Of a DNA stretch of 64,000 nt, positions 1 through 8,841 are shown in pieces; positions within the stretch are counted from its first letter, which is position 1; each line of letters begins with the position of its first letter. The notes beneath the pieces were generated by a model that was given only the letters and a program-made list of their open reading frames with translations, did no database searches and was not told where the DNA came from. Location: contig NZ_VZZJ01000011.1 in NCBI RefSeq assembly GCF_008806345.1, forward strand, positions 1 through 64,000, in the 5' to 3' direction. The translations under genes were made by a program, and so were the position numbers. The stretch is from Methylobacterium planeticum. Its GTDB lineage: Bacteria > Pseudomonadota > Alphaproteobacteria > Rhizobiales > Beijerinckiaceae.

Positions 1-54
1 ATCCTGTGGGGCGTCTGGATCACGCTCTCGAAGGCCCTGATCCTGTTCCGCTGA
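1..54 (+). CDS. C-terminal end of a protein that starts before the window
   Basis: An open frame enters from the left edge and stops at TGA 52-54. The 17 visible residues are hydrophobic and end in Leu-Phe-Arg, as in the last membrane helix of an integral membrane protein. Too little is present to name it. The antisense receiver gene begins its 3' end 35 bases further on, so the two genes would converge. It could also be a chance open frame. Confidence 0.35.
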   Translation: MLWGVWITLSKALILFR

Positions 55-88
55 GATCGCCGCCGCGGCCCCTGTTGGGGTCGCGGCC

Positions 89-631
89 CTATGTCTTGTC
101 GGGCTCCGGCGTCGGACCGGCGATGGTCGCGCCTCCGCTCGCCTGCCCGGAGGGCATCGGCACGCTGATCGTCTCCGGCAGGACCCGGGCGCCCTCGCCC
201 GCTTCGGCGGACGGACCGATCAGGCCCTCGACCTCGCGGAGCAGATCGTCGAACTGGTAGGGCTTGCGGACGAGCCGCGCGCCCGCCGGCAATTCGCGCC
301 CGCTGCGGCTCAGCGCGCCCGAGGTGACGAGGATCCCGAGCTTCGGCCAGCGGCTGCGAACGAGATGGACGAGCCCGATTCCGTCGATCTGCCCCGGCAG
401 GGTTTGGCCGGTGATCAGAAGGCGCACGTCCCGGTGCCGCTCCAGCAGTGCCACGGCTTCCCGAGCATCGCGCGCCTCGAGGGCGCGGTAGCCCGCCTCC
501 TCCAGCATATCCATCGTGACCATGCGGATCACCCGATCCAGATCGACCACGAGGATGGCGATGGGCCCTGGATCTGCCTCCGACACGACGCGCGCCGCCT
601 CTCCAACGGGAGCGTGACCCGAAAGCGGCAC
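89..631 (-). CDS. Receiver (CheY-like) domain protein lacking the phospho-acceptor Asp
   Basis: This 180-residue protein is a single response-regulator receiver domain with no output domain. The beta-1 strand ILVVDLD (residues 26-32) supplies the acidic pair, and the conserved lysine is in VRKPYQF near residue 132. At the beta-3 end, where a receiver has T-D-x-x-x-P-G, the sequence reads TGQTLPG: residue 75 is glycine, encoded GGC, one base from GAC aspartate. Phosphorylation by a histidine kinase in the usual way is therefore unlikely. The start is a GTG at 631, and a tail of about 40 disordered residues follows the domain. It faces away from the porin gene. It may work as a phosphorylation-independent partner or be a decaying single-domain regulator. 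Confidence 0.8.
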   Translation of the reverse strand: MPLSGHAPVGEAARVVSEADPGPIAILVVDLDRVIRMVTMDMLEEAGYRALEARDAREAVALLERHRDVRLLITGQTLPGQIDGIGLVHLVRSRWPKLGILVTSGALSRSGRELPAGARLVRKPYQFDDLLREVEGLIGPSAEAGEGARVLPETISVPMPSGQASGGATIAGPTPEPDKT

Positions 632-948
632 CGTCCCGATGGCCGTTCATACGCACGATCCGATTGTGTGTGCAATTAGACAGTGACGCGCTGTCCGTCC
701 GGCCCTGCGGGACGCCGGACCGGGGGCAGGCGTCCCGTCGTCCCCCGACCGCAATCCGACCATTCGAGATCAATAAGATTTCAATTTCCAAGACAAAGAA
801 CATTAATATTTCACGTCGTACGACAGCATAGTTGCGCATTTACGACATCAATTCTCCGGTTTTTTCTGGATAGGCAATATCGAGCCGGGCGTCATTGACA
901 GCACACATCGCGACGGATCAACACTTCCCTCGTGCGATGGAGGCTTTC
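632..948. other. Divergent intergenic region upstream of the porin gene
   Basis: This 317-base gap between the receiver gene and the porin is clearly more AT-rich than its surroundings between about 760 and 880, as expected of a promoter region. It contains a perfect 10-base palindrome GTCGTACGAC at 817-826, a possible operator. No convincing -35/-10 pair was identified and no gene is seen. Confidence 0.4.
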
Positions 949-2526
949 GTGACCATTAGAATCTCACATATACTTGCAACCACAGCTTTCATTCCGGTCT
1001 GCTCTGCCTATGCGGCCGACCTGCCGGTGAAGAAGGCGGCTCCGATCGAGTTCGTCCGCGTCTGCTCGGCCTACGGCGCAGGCTTCTTCTACATCCCGGG
1101 CACCGACACCTGCCTGCGCATCTCGGGCCGTGCCCGCTTCGAGGCCGGCGTCGTCGGTTCGAACTACACCCGCGGCAGCGACCTCGCGAACTATCGCGGC
1201 GCCATGCGCCTCAACGTCGATGCCCGCACGCAGACCGCCTACGGCACGCTGCGCGCCTTCACGCGCCTCGACGTGCAGAGCCGCACCGGCAACTTCGTGA
1301 CCTCCGGCTCTCAGCAGCGCGTCGGCAACGCCTTCCCGGCGCTCGGCCCCGACACGTTCGGCCGCGCCCAGCAATACGTGAACGTCGACAAGGCCTTCGT
1401 GCAGTTCGCCGGGCTGACCGCCGGCCGCGCCTCCTCGTTCTTCGACTTCTACGCCCATGATTTCGAGATCATGGGGGTGACGCTCGGCTCCGACGTCGCC
1501 TCCACGAACCTGCTCGCCTACACGGCGAAGTTCGGCGAGGGCTGGTCGGCCACGGTCTCGCTCGAAGACCCGACCTTCCGCTGGCAGCCGGTCTTCTCGT
1601 CCATCTCGAACGCGACCTCGGCGAACTCCTCGTTCAGCATCTTCACGAACTCGGCCTCGCTCGCCCCGGTCGCCAACGCGCTCAATCCGCTGACCGGCCT
1701 GCCGACTTCGGAGGTCTACTACGACGTCACCCAGAAGAATCGCACGCCCGACTTCGTCGGCGCGCTGCGCCTCGACCAGGCCTGGGGCTCGGCCCAGCTC
1801 TCGGCCGCCGTCCACGAGGTCGGCATCGGCCAGCCCACCGGCGCGATCTTCGGCCTGAATGGCGGAGCGGCCTCGCTCGCCGCGGTGCGTCGCCCCTCGA
1901 ACGAGTACGGCTGGGCCGTACAGGGCGGCGTGAAGATCAACGCGCCCTTCATCGCCCCGGGCGACGCCCTCTACCTGCAGGGCGCCTACGGCGAGGGCGC
2001 GATGTCCTATACGGGCTTCCAGGCCTACACCGCGACCTACCTCCAGAACACCCGGCTGACCAACAACTCGCCCTTCGACCAGTACTTCAACGACGCGGTG
2101 GTCAACCCGATCACCGGCAAGATCGAGCTCTCGACGAGCTTCACGGTGGTCGGCTCGTTCCTTCATTACTGGTCGCCCGAGTGGCGTTCGGCCGTCTTCG
2201 GAAGCTACGGCGAGGTCAGGTACGGCAAGTCCGGCCGCGCCGCGCTCAGCGTCTCGAACGGCGCCGTCGCCGGCAACGTGCCGGCCTCGTTCCTGACGAG
2301 CCCGTCGGGCTATGCCCTCAGCCCGATCCTGCGCGACCTCAACCAGATAGTCGCCGGCGCGAGCCTGATCTGGTCGCCCGTCAAGGATCTCGATATCGGC
2401 GCCGAGGGCCTCTACAGCCGCGTCTCCCTGAACCAGGGCCGCACGCCGGACGCGACCCGCCCGGGCGTCAACGTGAATTCGCAGGACGTCTACCAAGTGC
2501 GCGCCCGCGTCCAGCGTGACTTCTAG
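949..2526 (+). CDS. Outer-membrane porin, alphaproteobacterial Porin_2 type
   Basis: The protein forms a trimeric beta-barrel general porin in the outer membrane. I start it at GTG 949, because GGAGG at 939-943 lies five bases upstream and the resulting N-terminus is a clean signal peptide ending ...CSAYA before ADLPVKKA. The upstream ATG at 937 has no ribosome site. The mature start with LPVKK, the paired cysteines in VRVCSAYGAGFFYIPGTDTC and the following LRISGRARFEAG strand are hallmarks of the Rhizobiales Omp2b-like family. Alternating polar/hydrophobic strands rich in Tyr, Asn and Ser run to the end, which finishes in a terminal phenylalanine (RVQRDF), the usual outer-membrane assembly signal. 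Length, 525 residues, fits the family. Confidence 0.92.
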   Translation: MTIRISHILATTAFIPVCSAYAADLPVKKAAPIEFVRVCSAYGAGFFYIPGTDTCLRISGRARFEAGVVGSNYTRGSDLANYRGAMRLNVDARTQTAYGTLRAFTRLDVQSRTGNFVTSGSQQRVGNAFPALGPDTFGRAQQYVNVDKAFVQFAGLTAGRASSFFDFYAHDFEIMGVTLGSDVASTNLLAYTAKFGEGWSATVSLEDPTFRWQPVFSSISNATSANSSFSIFTNSASLAPVANALNPLTGLPTSEVYYDVTQKNRTPDFVGALRLDQAWGSAQLSAAVHEVGIGQPTGAIFGLNGGAASLAAVRRPSNEYGWAVQGGVKINAPFIAPGDALYLQGAYGEGAMSYTGFQAYTATYLQNTRLTNNSPFDQYFNDAVVNPITGKIELSTSFTVVGSFLHYWSPEWRSAVFGSYGEVRYGKSGRAALSVSNGAVAGNVPASFLTSPSGYALSPILRDLNQIVAGASLIWSPVKDLDIGAEGLYSRVSLNQGRTPDATRPGVNVNSQDVYQVRARVQRDF

Positions 2527-2735
2527 GGTCCGGCGAAACGCCGACACCGACGAAGCGCCGACAGGTCCTCGCGAGGCCCAGTGCCGCTCCTGCTCCGGCG
2601 GGGGCGGCATCCGCGTCCGGGGCTCGGGCGGCGCGCTTGTCCGCAGCGGAGGGGAAAGGCTTAACCTCGTCGCGATAGCGTGGCACCCACCGACGCCGCG
2701 GATGCACCCGCCGCCGAACGGGAGTGCGGATCCAC

Positions 2736-3743
2736 ATGAGACAGCCAGTGGAGGGGCGAGCCGCGAGCCGGCTGCACAAGCCGTTCCTGCTCTACGGCGT
2801 CCTGTGCTTCTGCTTCGGCGTCTGCATGTATCTCGCGGGTGTGCTGCTCGTCTTCCCGCGCTATCTCCTGCAGCAGCACGCGCTGCTCGATCCGGTCGCG
2901 GAGGCGCTCGTCTGGTACAGCGGCCTGCCGATCCTGACGGGGATCACGCTGGCCCTGTTCGATCTGCTCGTCCTCCTCAAGTACAAGAAGCCGGATGTCG
3001 CGGTTCGCTTCGAGCCCGTCCGCCGCCGCCGCGTGACCGTGGCGTTGACCGCCTACGATGACGAGAACAGCATCGGCGGCGCGGTTGCCGACTTCCTGAA
3101 CCATCCGCTCGTCGAGCGGGTGATCGTCGTCAGCAACAACAGCCGCGATCGCACCGCCGTGTTCGCGCAGAATGCAGGCGCCCTCGTCTTCGACGAACTG
3201 GAGCCCGGCTACGGCCGCTGCGTCTTCCGCTGCCTGAGCGAGGCGGTGAAGTTCACCGATACGGATTTCGTCGTGCTGTGCGAGGGCGACAGCACCTTCC
3301 GGGCCTACGACATCGAGAAGCTGCTCGCCTACGCGCCGCATGCCGACATCGTCAACGGCACGCGGACCGTGGAGCCGCTGCGCCAGTACATCACCCAGCT
3401 GAGCACGTTCATCTATTACGGGAACCTGTTCGTCGGGAAGCTGCTCGAGGCCAAGCATCTCGGCCGCGGCACCATCACGGATGTGGGCACGACCTACAAG
3501 CTCTGCCGCCGGGATGCCCTGATCGGTCTCCTGGACACGCTGAACCCGGCCGTGAACCTCGAGTTCAACGCCCATTTTCTCGACCGGGCCCTCGCCCGCG
3601 GTCTCGTGCTGCTGGAATGCCCGATCACCTTCCATCAGCGCGTCGGGGTGAGCAAGGGCGGCAACGTCAACAACTGGCGCGGCTTCACGGTCGGATCCCG
3701 CATGATCGTCGGGCTGCTGTTCGACTGGCGGCGCACCGCCTGA
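2736..3743 (+). CDS. Membrane-anchored family 2 glycosyltransferase
   Basis: This is a 335-residue GT2 enzyme, probably moving a sugar from a nucleotide donor to a lipid carrier or glycan. Two hydrophobic segments come first (about residues 15-40 and 55-80). The GT-A domain follows: VTVALTAYDDENSIGGAV at its start, VIVVSNNSRDRT (second strand), and the metal-binding acidic motif CEGDST. A later segment near GTITDVGTTYKLCRR fits the acceptor site. The first gene of a three-gene set, it is followed after 88 bases by a methyltransferase and then a GT-C-type enzyme. ATG 2736 is preferred over GTG 2724, though spacing to the GGAG is long for the former. Exact sugar and acceptor cannot be told. Confidence 0.8.
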   Translation: MRQPVEGRAASRLHKPFLLYGVLCFCFGVCMYLAGVLLVFPRYLLQQHALLDPVAEALVWYSGLPILTGITLALFDLLVLLKYKKPDVAVRFEPVRRRRVTVALTAYDDENSIGGAVADFLNHPLVERVIVVSNNSRDRTAVFAQNAGALVFDELEPGYGRCVFRCLSEAVKFTDTDFVVLCEGDSTFRAYDIEKLLAYAPHADIVNGTRTVEPLRQYITQLSTFIYYGNLFVGKLLEAKHLGRGTITDVGTTYKLCRRDALIGLLDTLNPAVNLEFNAHFLDRALARGLVLLECPITFHQRVGVSKGGNVNNWRGFTVGSRMIVGLLFDWRRTA

Positions 3744-3831
3744 GCGCGACCGCGGCACCCCGCCCGGGCGCGTCCCGCACCGGCCGCAGACCCACGGAAC
3801 GCAAGCCGGCAGACGGCAGTGGATCGAATCG

Positions 3832-4476
3832 ATGAGTGGCGATTATCACGGCTCGCGCCTTGCCCATGACCCGCGCCGCGACGTCCTGTGGAAGGCCCTG
3901 TGGCATTACCACTTCCGGCACCGCATCGCTCCGGAGGCCTGCGTGCTCGACCTCGGCGCCGGCTACGGCAACTTCATCAACGCCGTGGTGGCGCGGCGGC
4001 GCATCGCCGTGGATCACTGGCCCGGACTTGCCGAGCACGTCGCGCCGGGCGTGGAAGCGATCATCACCCCGGTGACGGACCTCAGCGCGGTGGCGACCGC
4101 GAGCGTGGATTTCGTCTTCGCCTCGAACCTCTTCGAGCACCTGACGCAGGATGTCTGCGTCACGGCCCTCGCCGAGATCCGGCGGGTGCTGGCACCGGGC
4201 GGGCGCCTGACCCTGCTCCAGCCGAACTACCGCTACGCCTATCGCGAGTATTTCGACGACTACACCCACGTCGCGGTCTACTCGCATGTGAGCCTGCCGG
4301 ACTTCCTGCGGGCGCATGGCTGGGCGGTCGACGAGGTCCGCCCGCGCTTCCTGCCGCTGACGGTCAAGTCGCGCCTGCCGGTCTCGGCGCCGCTGATCGG
4401 CGCCTACCTGCGCGCGCCGTTCAAGCCGATGGGCAAGCAGATGCTGGTCAGTGCCCGCCCGGGAGCCGCCCCGTGA
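3832..4476 (+). CDS. Class I SAM-dependent methyltransferase
   Basis: This 214-residue protein has the class I fold used for S-adenosylmethionine binding: motif I is VLDLGAGYGNF (about residues 38-48), the acidic strand end is IAVDHWPG, and DFVFASNLFEHL then EIRRVLAPGGRL are motifs typical of Methyltransf_11-like enzymes. It sits between two glycosyltransferases and overlaps the downstream gene by four bases (GTGA), so it is probably translated with it. An O-methylation of a sugar or lipid-linked glycan is the likeliest job by context. That is inference; the substrate is not visible. Confidence 0.8.
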   Translation: MSGDYHGSRLAHDPRRDVLWKALWHYHFRHRIAPEACVLDLGAGYGNFINAVVARRRIAVDHWPGLAEHVAPGVEAIITPVTDLSAVATASVDFVFASNLFEHLTQDVCVTALAEIRRVLAPGGRLTLLQPNYRYAYREYFDDYTHVAVYSHVSLPDFLRAHGWAVDEVRPRFLPLTVKSRLPVSAPLIGAYLRAPFKPMGKQMLVSARPGAAP

Positions 4477-6017
4477 CGGGCGCACCGGCGCCGACGCGGC
4501 GTCTGCCCGCGCTCCGCGGCTGGATCGGCGCGGGGCTCGCGTTGACCGGCCTCCTGTTCCTCATCGATACGGGGAGCCTCCTGAGGGCGGCGGTCGCGGT
4601 GCTGCCCTACCCGTACGAGTTCAATTACGGCGAAGGCATCGTCTGGCAGCAACTCCGGACCATGCTCGACGGGCGGGCCTACGCGCCGCTGACCGCGTTT
4701 CCGGCGATCGTCTACCATTATCCGCCGGTCTATTACCTGACCTCGGGCGCCTTCGCCCACGGGCTCGACGTCGACGCGCTTGTGGCCGGGCGCCTCGTCA
4801 GCCTGCTGGCGACGCTCGCGTCGGCCGTCCTCGTCGGCATCCTCACGCGCGATGCGATCGGGCGCGGAGAATCCCGGGCCGTGCGCCGCGCCTGCGCGGG
4901 CCTTGCGGGGCTCAGCTGCTTCGTGGCGGCCCCGGTCGTCAACTGGGCGCCGCTGATGCGCGTCGACATGCTGGCCTGCGCCTTCAGCCTCGCGGGCCTC
5001 GTCCTGGCCGTCCGTGCGCTCGAGCGGCCCCGCCTCGTCGAAGCCGCGGCCCTCGCCTTCGTGCTCGCGGTCTATACCAAGCAGGTCTCGATTGCGGCGC
5101 CCGCGGCCGCGTTCCTCGTCCTCTACCGCGTCCGGCCCGAACGCGCGTGGCGTCTGCTGGCCGGATGCGTGGCGATGGGATCCGCGGCGCTCGTCATCCT
5201 GTGCGCGCTCACCGACGGCGGCTTCGTGCGCCACGTCTTCCTCTACAACGTGAACCGCATCGACCCGCAGCGGATCCTCTACGTTCCGCTCCTCATCGGT
5301 CAGCAGGTGTTCCTCGTCGCGGCCGCGGTTCTGGGGGCGACGCGCACCTGGCCCCAGTTCCGGAATGCCTGGGCCGCCCGGGACGGGGCCGGCCGCGAAG
5401 GCACCGCGCTCCTCCTTGCCGGCACCTACCTGGCGATCAAGACGCTCCTGCTCCCGATGGTCATCAAGGTCGGGTCTGCGGAAAACTACTTCACCGAATG
5501 GTCCTACGCCGTGGCGGTCTTCGTCGGCCTCGGCCTCAGGCCCGCCGTCGCGACGGCGCTGCACCGGACGGGCGCTTCCCGGGCTCGCCCCGGGCCCATC
5601 CTGGTCTTCCTCGTCCTCGCAGGGCTACCGGCGCAGGCGATCCTCGCGCCCCGCTGGGACGCACGGATCGCCGCCGCCCAGGCCGAGACGGATGCGAAGG
5701 ACCGGCTGACCAGCCTGATCCGTGCCGCCGACCGGCCCGTGATCTCCGACGACATGACGCTGCCGATCCGCGCGGGGCGCGACGTGCTCTGGGAACCCGC
5801 CATCGCGGCCGAGCTCGCGCATACCGGCCTCTACGACGAGGCTGCCTTCGTGGCGATGGTTCGGGCTGGCGCGTTCGGCTTCTTCGCGACGACGGGGCAG
5901 CGCGGCGACCCGCTGTTCGACCAGCGCTACAATCCGCCCGTGGCCGAGGCCATGGACGCGGCCTATCCGGTCAAGCGGCAGGTCGGCAGCCTCACGGTCC
6001 ATCTGCCTGCCCCGTAG
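4473..6017 (+). CDS. Polytopic membrane glycosyltransferase-like protein (GT-C type)
   Basis: The product has 514 residues and roughly ten hydrophobic segments. The first external loop carries PYEFNYGEGIVWQQ, with the acidic residue expected at the catalytic position of GT-C enzymes that use polyprenyl-phosphate sugars. A second conserved patch is RVDMLA. The last 130 residues form a soluble, probably periplasmic domain. I start it at GTG 4473, preceded by GGAG with a seven-base spacer and overlapping the methyltransferase stop codon. A GT2 enzyme making the lipid-linked sugar, a methyltransferase, and a GT-C enzyme using it would form a coherent pathway. Family assignment is by topology and loop motif only. 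Confidence 0.65.
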   Translation: MTGAPAPTRRLPALRGWIGAGLALTGLLFLIDTGSLLRAAVAVLPYPYEFNYGEGIVWQQLRTMLDGRAYAPLTAFPAIVYHYPPVYYLTSGAFAHGLDVDALVAGRLVSLLATLASAVLVGILTRDAIGRGESRAVRRACAGLAGLSCFVAAPVVNWAPLMRVDMLACAFSLAGLVLAVRALERPRLVEAAALAFVLAVYTKQVSIAAPAAAFLVLYRVRPERAWRLLAGCVAMGSAALVILCALTDGGFVRHVFLYNVNRIDPQRILYVPLLIGQQVFLVAAAVLGATRTWPQFRNAWAARDGAGREGTALLLAGTYLAIKTLLLPMVIKVGSAENYFTEWSYAVAVFVGLGLRPAVATALHRTGASRARPGPILVFLVLAGLPAQAILAPRWDARIAAAQAETDAKDRLTSLIRAADRPVISDDMTLPIRAGRDVLWEPAIAAELAHTGLYDEAAFVAMVRAGAFGFFATTGQRGDPLFDQRYNPPVAEAMDAAYPVKRQVGSLTVHLPAP

Positions 6018-6859
6018 CGCCGCATCGGCGCTCCCGGGCCGGGAGCTCACCGGGCGCGGATGCGGAGCCGTCGCGGGGCGAGGGCGTCTCCCCGATGCAG
6101 CGTGCCCCCCGAGGATCGCGAGGTGCGTGAGGCCCTGGAGCATCTCCAGCACGAGCCGCATCCGCATGGCCCGCGCGAGGCCGGCCCCCGATCGACCGAG
6201 CGGACTGGCGGAGCCCGAGATTTCCGACGAGCAGGCCCCACGGCAAACCGAGGCTCCGCAGGAGCGCCTGGACGGCCCTGCCCGTCGTCAGAGCGATGCC
6301 GTCGACAACGTGGAGGACCGTCGCCTCGGGACTGATCGGACGCGGGAGGGCGTCGTAGAAGGCCGCACCGGTCTCCGGCTGTGCCGGAGCGAAGCGATGC
6401 CGCTCCCTGCGCCCATTCGCCCGGAGGACGAAACGCACCAGACGCGAGCACATCCCGCAGAGCCCATCATCGACGATGACAGGACGCGGCTATCGATCCG
6501 GGCCGCCGGCCGGCCCTCCGACGGGACCGGGGAGAAACTGACCGTGGCAGGATCCGACATGTGCGGTTTCCGGCTCCGGTGGGCGGGAATCCGGCACATC
6601 CGGGACCGGCCGCGAGGTGGTACGGGCGAGCGCCCGGGCGGCCCCGGAAATCGGTCGGCGAAGGCCTCGCGACCTTGGGCGCAGCCGAGATGTTCCGCAG
6701 GTGCGGCCCGTGCCTCGAGGAGCCATATCCGGCAACGACCGCAGACCCTGCTGCCTCCAGGCGGCAGGGACGTCATCGGGGAGCGCCGGGAGCGGGGCCG
6801 TGTTCCCGCCACACTGGAGTGCGCTAGTCCGGCGGACGTTACCTCAGGAGGAGACCGGT
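6018..6859. other. Long gap without an intact gene
   Basis: This stretch of 842 bases after the glycosyltransferase set holds no complete gene I can support. The only coding-like signal is a two-frame remnant on the minus strand at about 6060-6453, listed separately. The rest, 6454-6859, shows overlapping open frames on both strands with Arg/Pro/Ser-rich composition typical of non-coding high-GC DNA. It marks the left edge of a gene-poor segment running to the Mrp operon. Confidence 0.5.
6060..6453 (-). pseudogene. Possible frameshifted gene remnant
   Basis: Reading down from an ATG at 6453, one frame gives ordinary-looking protein as far as ...HVVDGIALTTGRAVQALL and LPWGLLVGNLG (about 6215). 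It then turns into Arg/Ala-rich nonsense, while another frame of the same strand picks up with ASPLGRSGAGLARAMRMRLV and LEMLQGLTHLAILGG. Both pieces have the strong third-position GC of real genes here. The second frame has no stop until well inside the glycosyltransferase gene, so no intact protein can result. A decayed gene with a frameshift near 6210 explains this best. I do not recognise the family, and chance cannot be excluded. Confidence 0.25.
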
Positions 6860-7036
6860 TTGAGCGTCCTGACCACCCTAGCGCTGTCCCTGGTCATCGT
6901 GTCGATCCTTCTCGCGCAAGGGCGACCCGGACATGTCCTGGGGTTCTTCTGCCTCGTCGGACTGGCCTTCGTGGTCGCCGTGTCTGGCCTGGCCGGCCTC
7001 GTTCGACGGGCAGCCGCGCCCGCGAAGGTCCATTAG
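6860..7036 (+). CDS. Small two-helix membrane protein (TTG start)
   Basis: The 58-residue product is almost entirely two hydrophobic helices: SVLTTLALSLVIVSILLA, then LGFFCLVGLAFVVAVSGLAG, joined by a short QGRPGHV turn. It ends in a basic tail (VRRAAAPAKVH). The TTG start at 6860 is supported by a near-perfect ribosome site AGGAGGAG at 6846-6853 with a six-base spacer, far better than the local background. Function is unknown; it is probably an inner-membrane protein. Confidence 0.6.
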   Translation: MSVLTTLALSLVIVSILLAQGRPGHVLGFFCLVGLAFVVAVSGLAGLVRRAAAPAKVH

Positions 7037-7805
7037 ACGGGCGCACGGCACGCAAGGTACGTTGCCCTCCGGATTCCATCCTACCAGAGGCTGTGATCGC
7101 CCAATTGCGCAGCTTCCCAGGCGATCAGCAGGAACCACCCGAGCAGGTTCGGGCCCATGAAGCTGGGCTTGGCAGAGACATGAGCATCCAAGGATGGGCT
7201 GGCTCGGGAAGCCGCTCACGCATGCAGGAACGGCTTGGCCTTCCAGCAGCATTCTACTTCCCCGACGATGCATTGCTTTCGTCTGTGCTCCGGACATTCA
7301 TTCCCGGGCGCAGGCGTCAGGGAATACGCACATGATCGGCCTGCGTAGTCATTTCACTGAATACCCCATCGGGGCTACGACCCTGTCGATCCAGGTCCTT
7401 CTCGCTCCAGGTCCCTCGGGAACCCGGGCCATCGAGCGGCGTCGCTCGCGAATGAACTTGGTTGCTCGGGCGGCCTCAGGCCCGACAACACCGTCGTCTG
7501 GCGTCCGGCTGACGGTCCGCGTGCCACATCGGCAGGGACCCTGCGCGCGGCGCGATATGGCAGCTTTGCCACAGGCTCTGCCGATAGAGGGCGAGCATCA
7601 AGGGCTAAGCCTTTCTGCAACGGCGGCTTTTGCTGGGTGAAACGCGTCCGCGCGAACTAACAATTGTGAGTCCGTGCGCTTCCGTACGGGACGAAGGTGT
7701 TGCCAGCGCAATTCCGGTTATGGATAAGGCGCCTCTCACCGCCGGACCGCTGCATTGCGCAGCAAGCATTGTCCCGTCACGCGCTAGCTGTAGAAGGTCA
7801 AATGA
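7037..7805. other. Gap before the first DUF6894 gene; nothing identified
   Basis: These 769 bases contain no open frame with a credible start, ribosome site or recognisable protein. GC content is lower and less regular than in the flanking housekeeping genes, consistent with accessory DNA. I see no repeat or RNA gene in it. Confidence 0.45.
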
Positions 7806-8066
7806 ATGGCCCGGTACTTCTTTGACGTTCATGACACGCACCTGTCGGCTCATGATTATGAAGGCACAGAATGCCTGGATCGTGCTGCCGTCAAAACGGA
7901 AGCTTTGAGAGCCCTGTGTCAGATCGCGGAGGATCATCCGGACCGCTATGCCGGCCAAGGGCTGAACGTTATCGTGCGCAATTCCGCCGATCAATCAGTC
8001 CTGACGGCCACCCTGAACCTGTCTGCCTCCTGGCACCCGAAGCACGCGCGGGACGATGCGGCCTGA
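7806..8066 (+). CDS. DUF6894 family small protein (copy 1)
   Basis: The 86-residue soluble protein begins MARYFFDVHD, the signature opening of the DUF6894 family common in Methylobacterium and Bradyrhizobium. It continues with a D-x-EGTEC turn, an Ala/Leu-rich helix (EALRALCQIAED) and a closing beta-hairpin (LNVIVRN...VLTATLNLS). AAGG lies eight bases before the ATG. It is closely similar to the gene at 8842, including the layout of the ribosome site, so the two are a recent duplication. The function of the family is not known. Confidence 0.8.
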   Translation: MARYFFDVHDTHLSAHDYEGTECLDRAAVKTEALRALCQIAEDHPDRYAGQGLNVIVRNSADQSVLTATLNLSASWHPKHARDDAA

Positions 8067-8172
8067 CGCCGGAATCGATACGCCGAATTTTCCGGGCACA
8101 AGACTATTACTCAGTTCCAGCGAAACTCGTATCTGCGTAGAATGGCTCACGCATGCGTCAGCGAGCATTTCT

Positions 8173-8409
8173 ATGCCACGGTACTACGTAGATTTACAGA
8201 GAGGTTCGCAACTGACAAAAGACACGAAAGGATTTGATGCGGAAGATGATTTCGCCGCGAAAGCCCATGCAAGACAGCTTCTCATCGCACTAGCACGAGA
8301 CAGCAACGAGGGCTCCGATCACATCAAGCTTTCGGCTTACGTTCGTGACAAGCGCAGGGTCATTTTATTCCACGTTGAACTCTCGCTGGATCTCAATTGG
8401 ACTGCCTGA
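8173..8409 (+). CDS. DUF6894 family small protein (copy 2, divergent)
   Basis: This 78-residue protein begins MPRYYVDLQRGSQL and keeps the family's order of strand, acidic turn (DTKGFDAEDD), helix (AAKAHARQLLIALARD) and final strands. It lacks the EGTEC motif and is only distantly related to its neighbours at 7806 and 8842. The ATG at 8173 places the family signature at residue 2; longer in-frame starts upstream would add unrelated residues. The ribosome site is weak. Confidence 0.65.
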   Translation: MPRYYVDLQRGSQLTKDTKGFDAEDDFAAKAHARQLLIALARDSNEGSDHIKLSAYVRDKRRVILFHVELSLDLNWTA

Positions 8410-8841
8410 CAGGCATGTTCCTACCTCAGCCGTCGGACCGACAGGTCGGCCACGGCCTCCAGCCGTCCAGCGGGTAAGCGCCCCGATCCCGGCTGCGGCT
8501 GCCGCCGGTGATTGGCGTTCCGGCATCCCGAGGCTGCCCTGGCTCAAACGTGACCGAAAAACCATATCACGCGGGCTGAGGTTCGTTCCGGCACTCCGGA
8601 AGACCCGCTTGCGCCAGCGCGATGATTCAGCGCGCGGGGCTAAGATTTTGCACGACAACGAAATTCAGTTCACGGACTGACCAAGCCGTAATGACCGCTG
8701 GCCAATTCGTGCGAAACCGTACGCGCCGAGGCTATTGTTGCTGGCATTCCAATCGGGGATATAGTGAACCGCACACCCGATTCGGCGGGATGTTCGGCAA
8801 CTCTCTTCTCTGGCACAAGCTAAGCCCGAAAGGTCATTCTG
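8410..8841. other. Gap between DUF6894 genes; nothing identified
   Basis: This 432-base interval separates two DUF6894 genes. Open frames on either strand are short, Arg/Ser/Pro-rich and lack ribosome sites. I find no RNA gene or repeat apart from a short inverted CCGAC-AG-GTCGG near 8450. Confidence 0.45.

Noticed and set aside
964..2610. A 548-codon minus-strand open frame over the porin gene
   Set aside because: The plus strand has the ribosome site, signal peptide, porin signature and terminal Phe; the antisense product resembles nothing.
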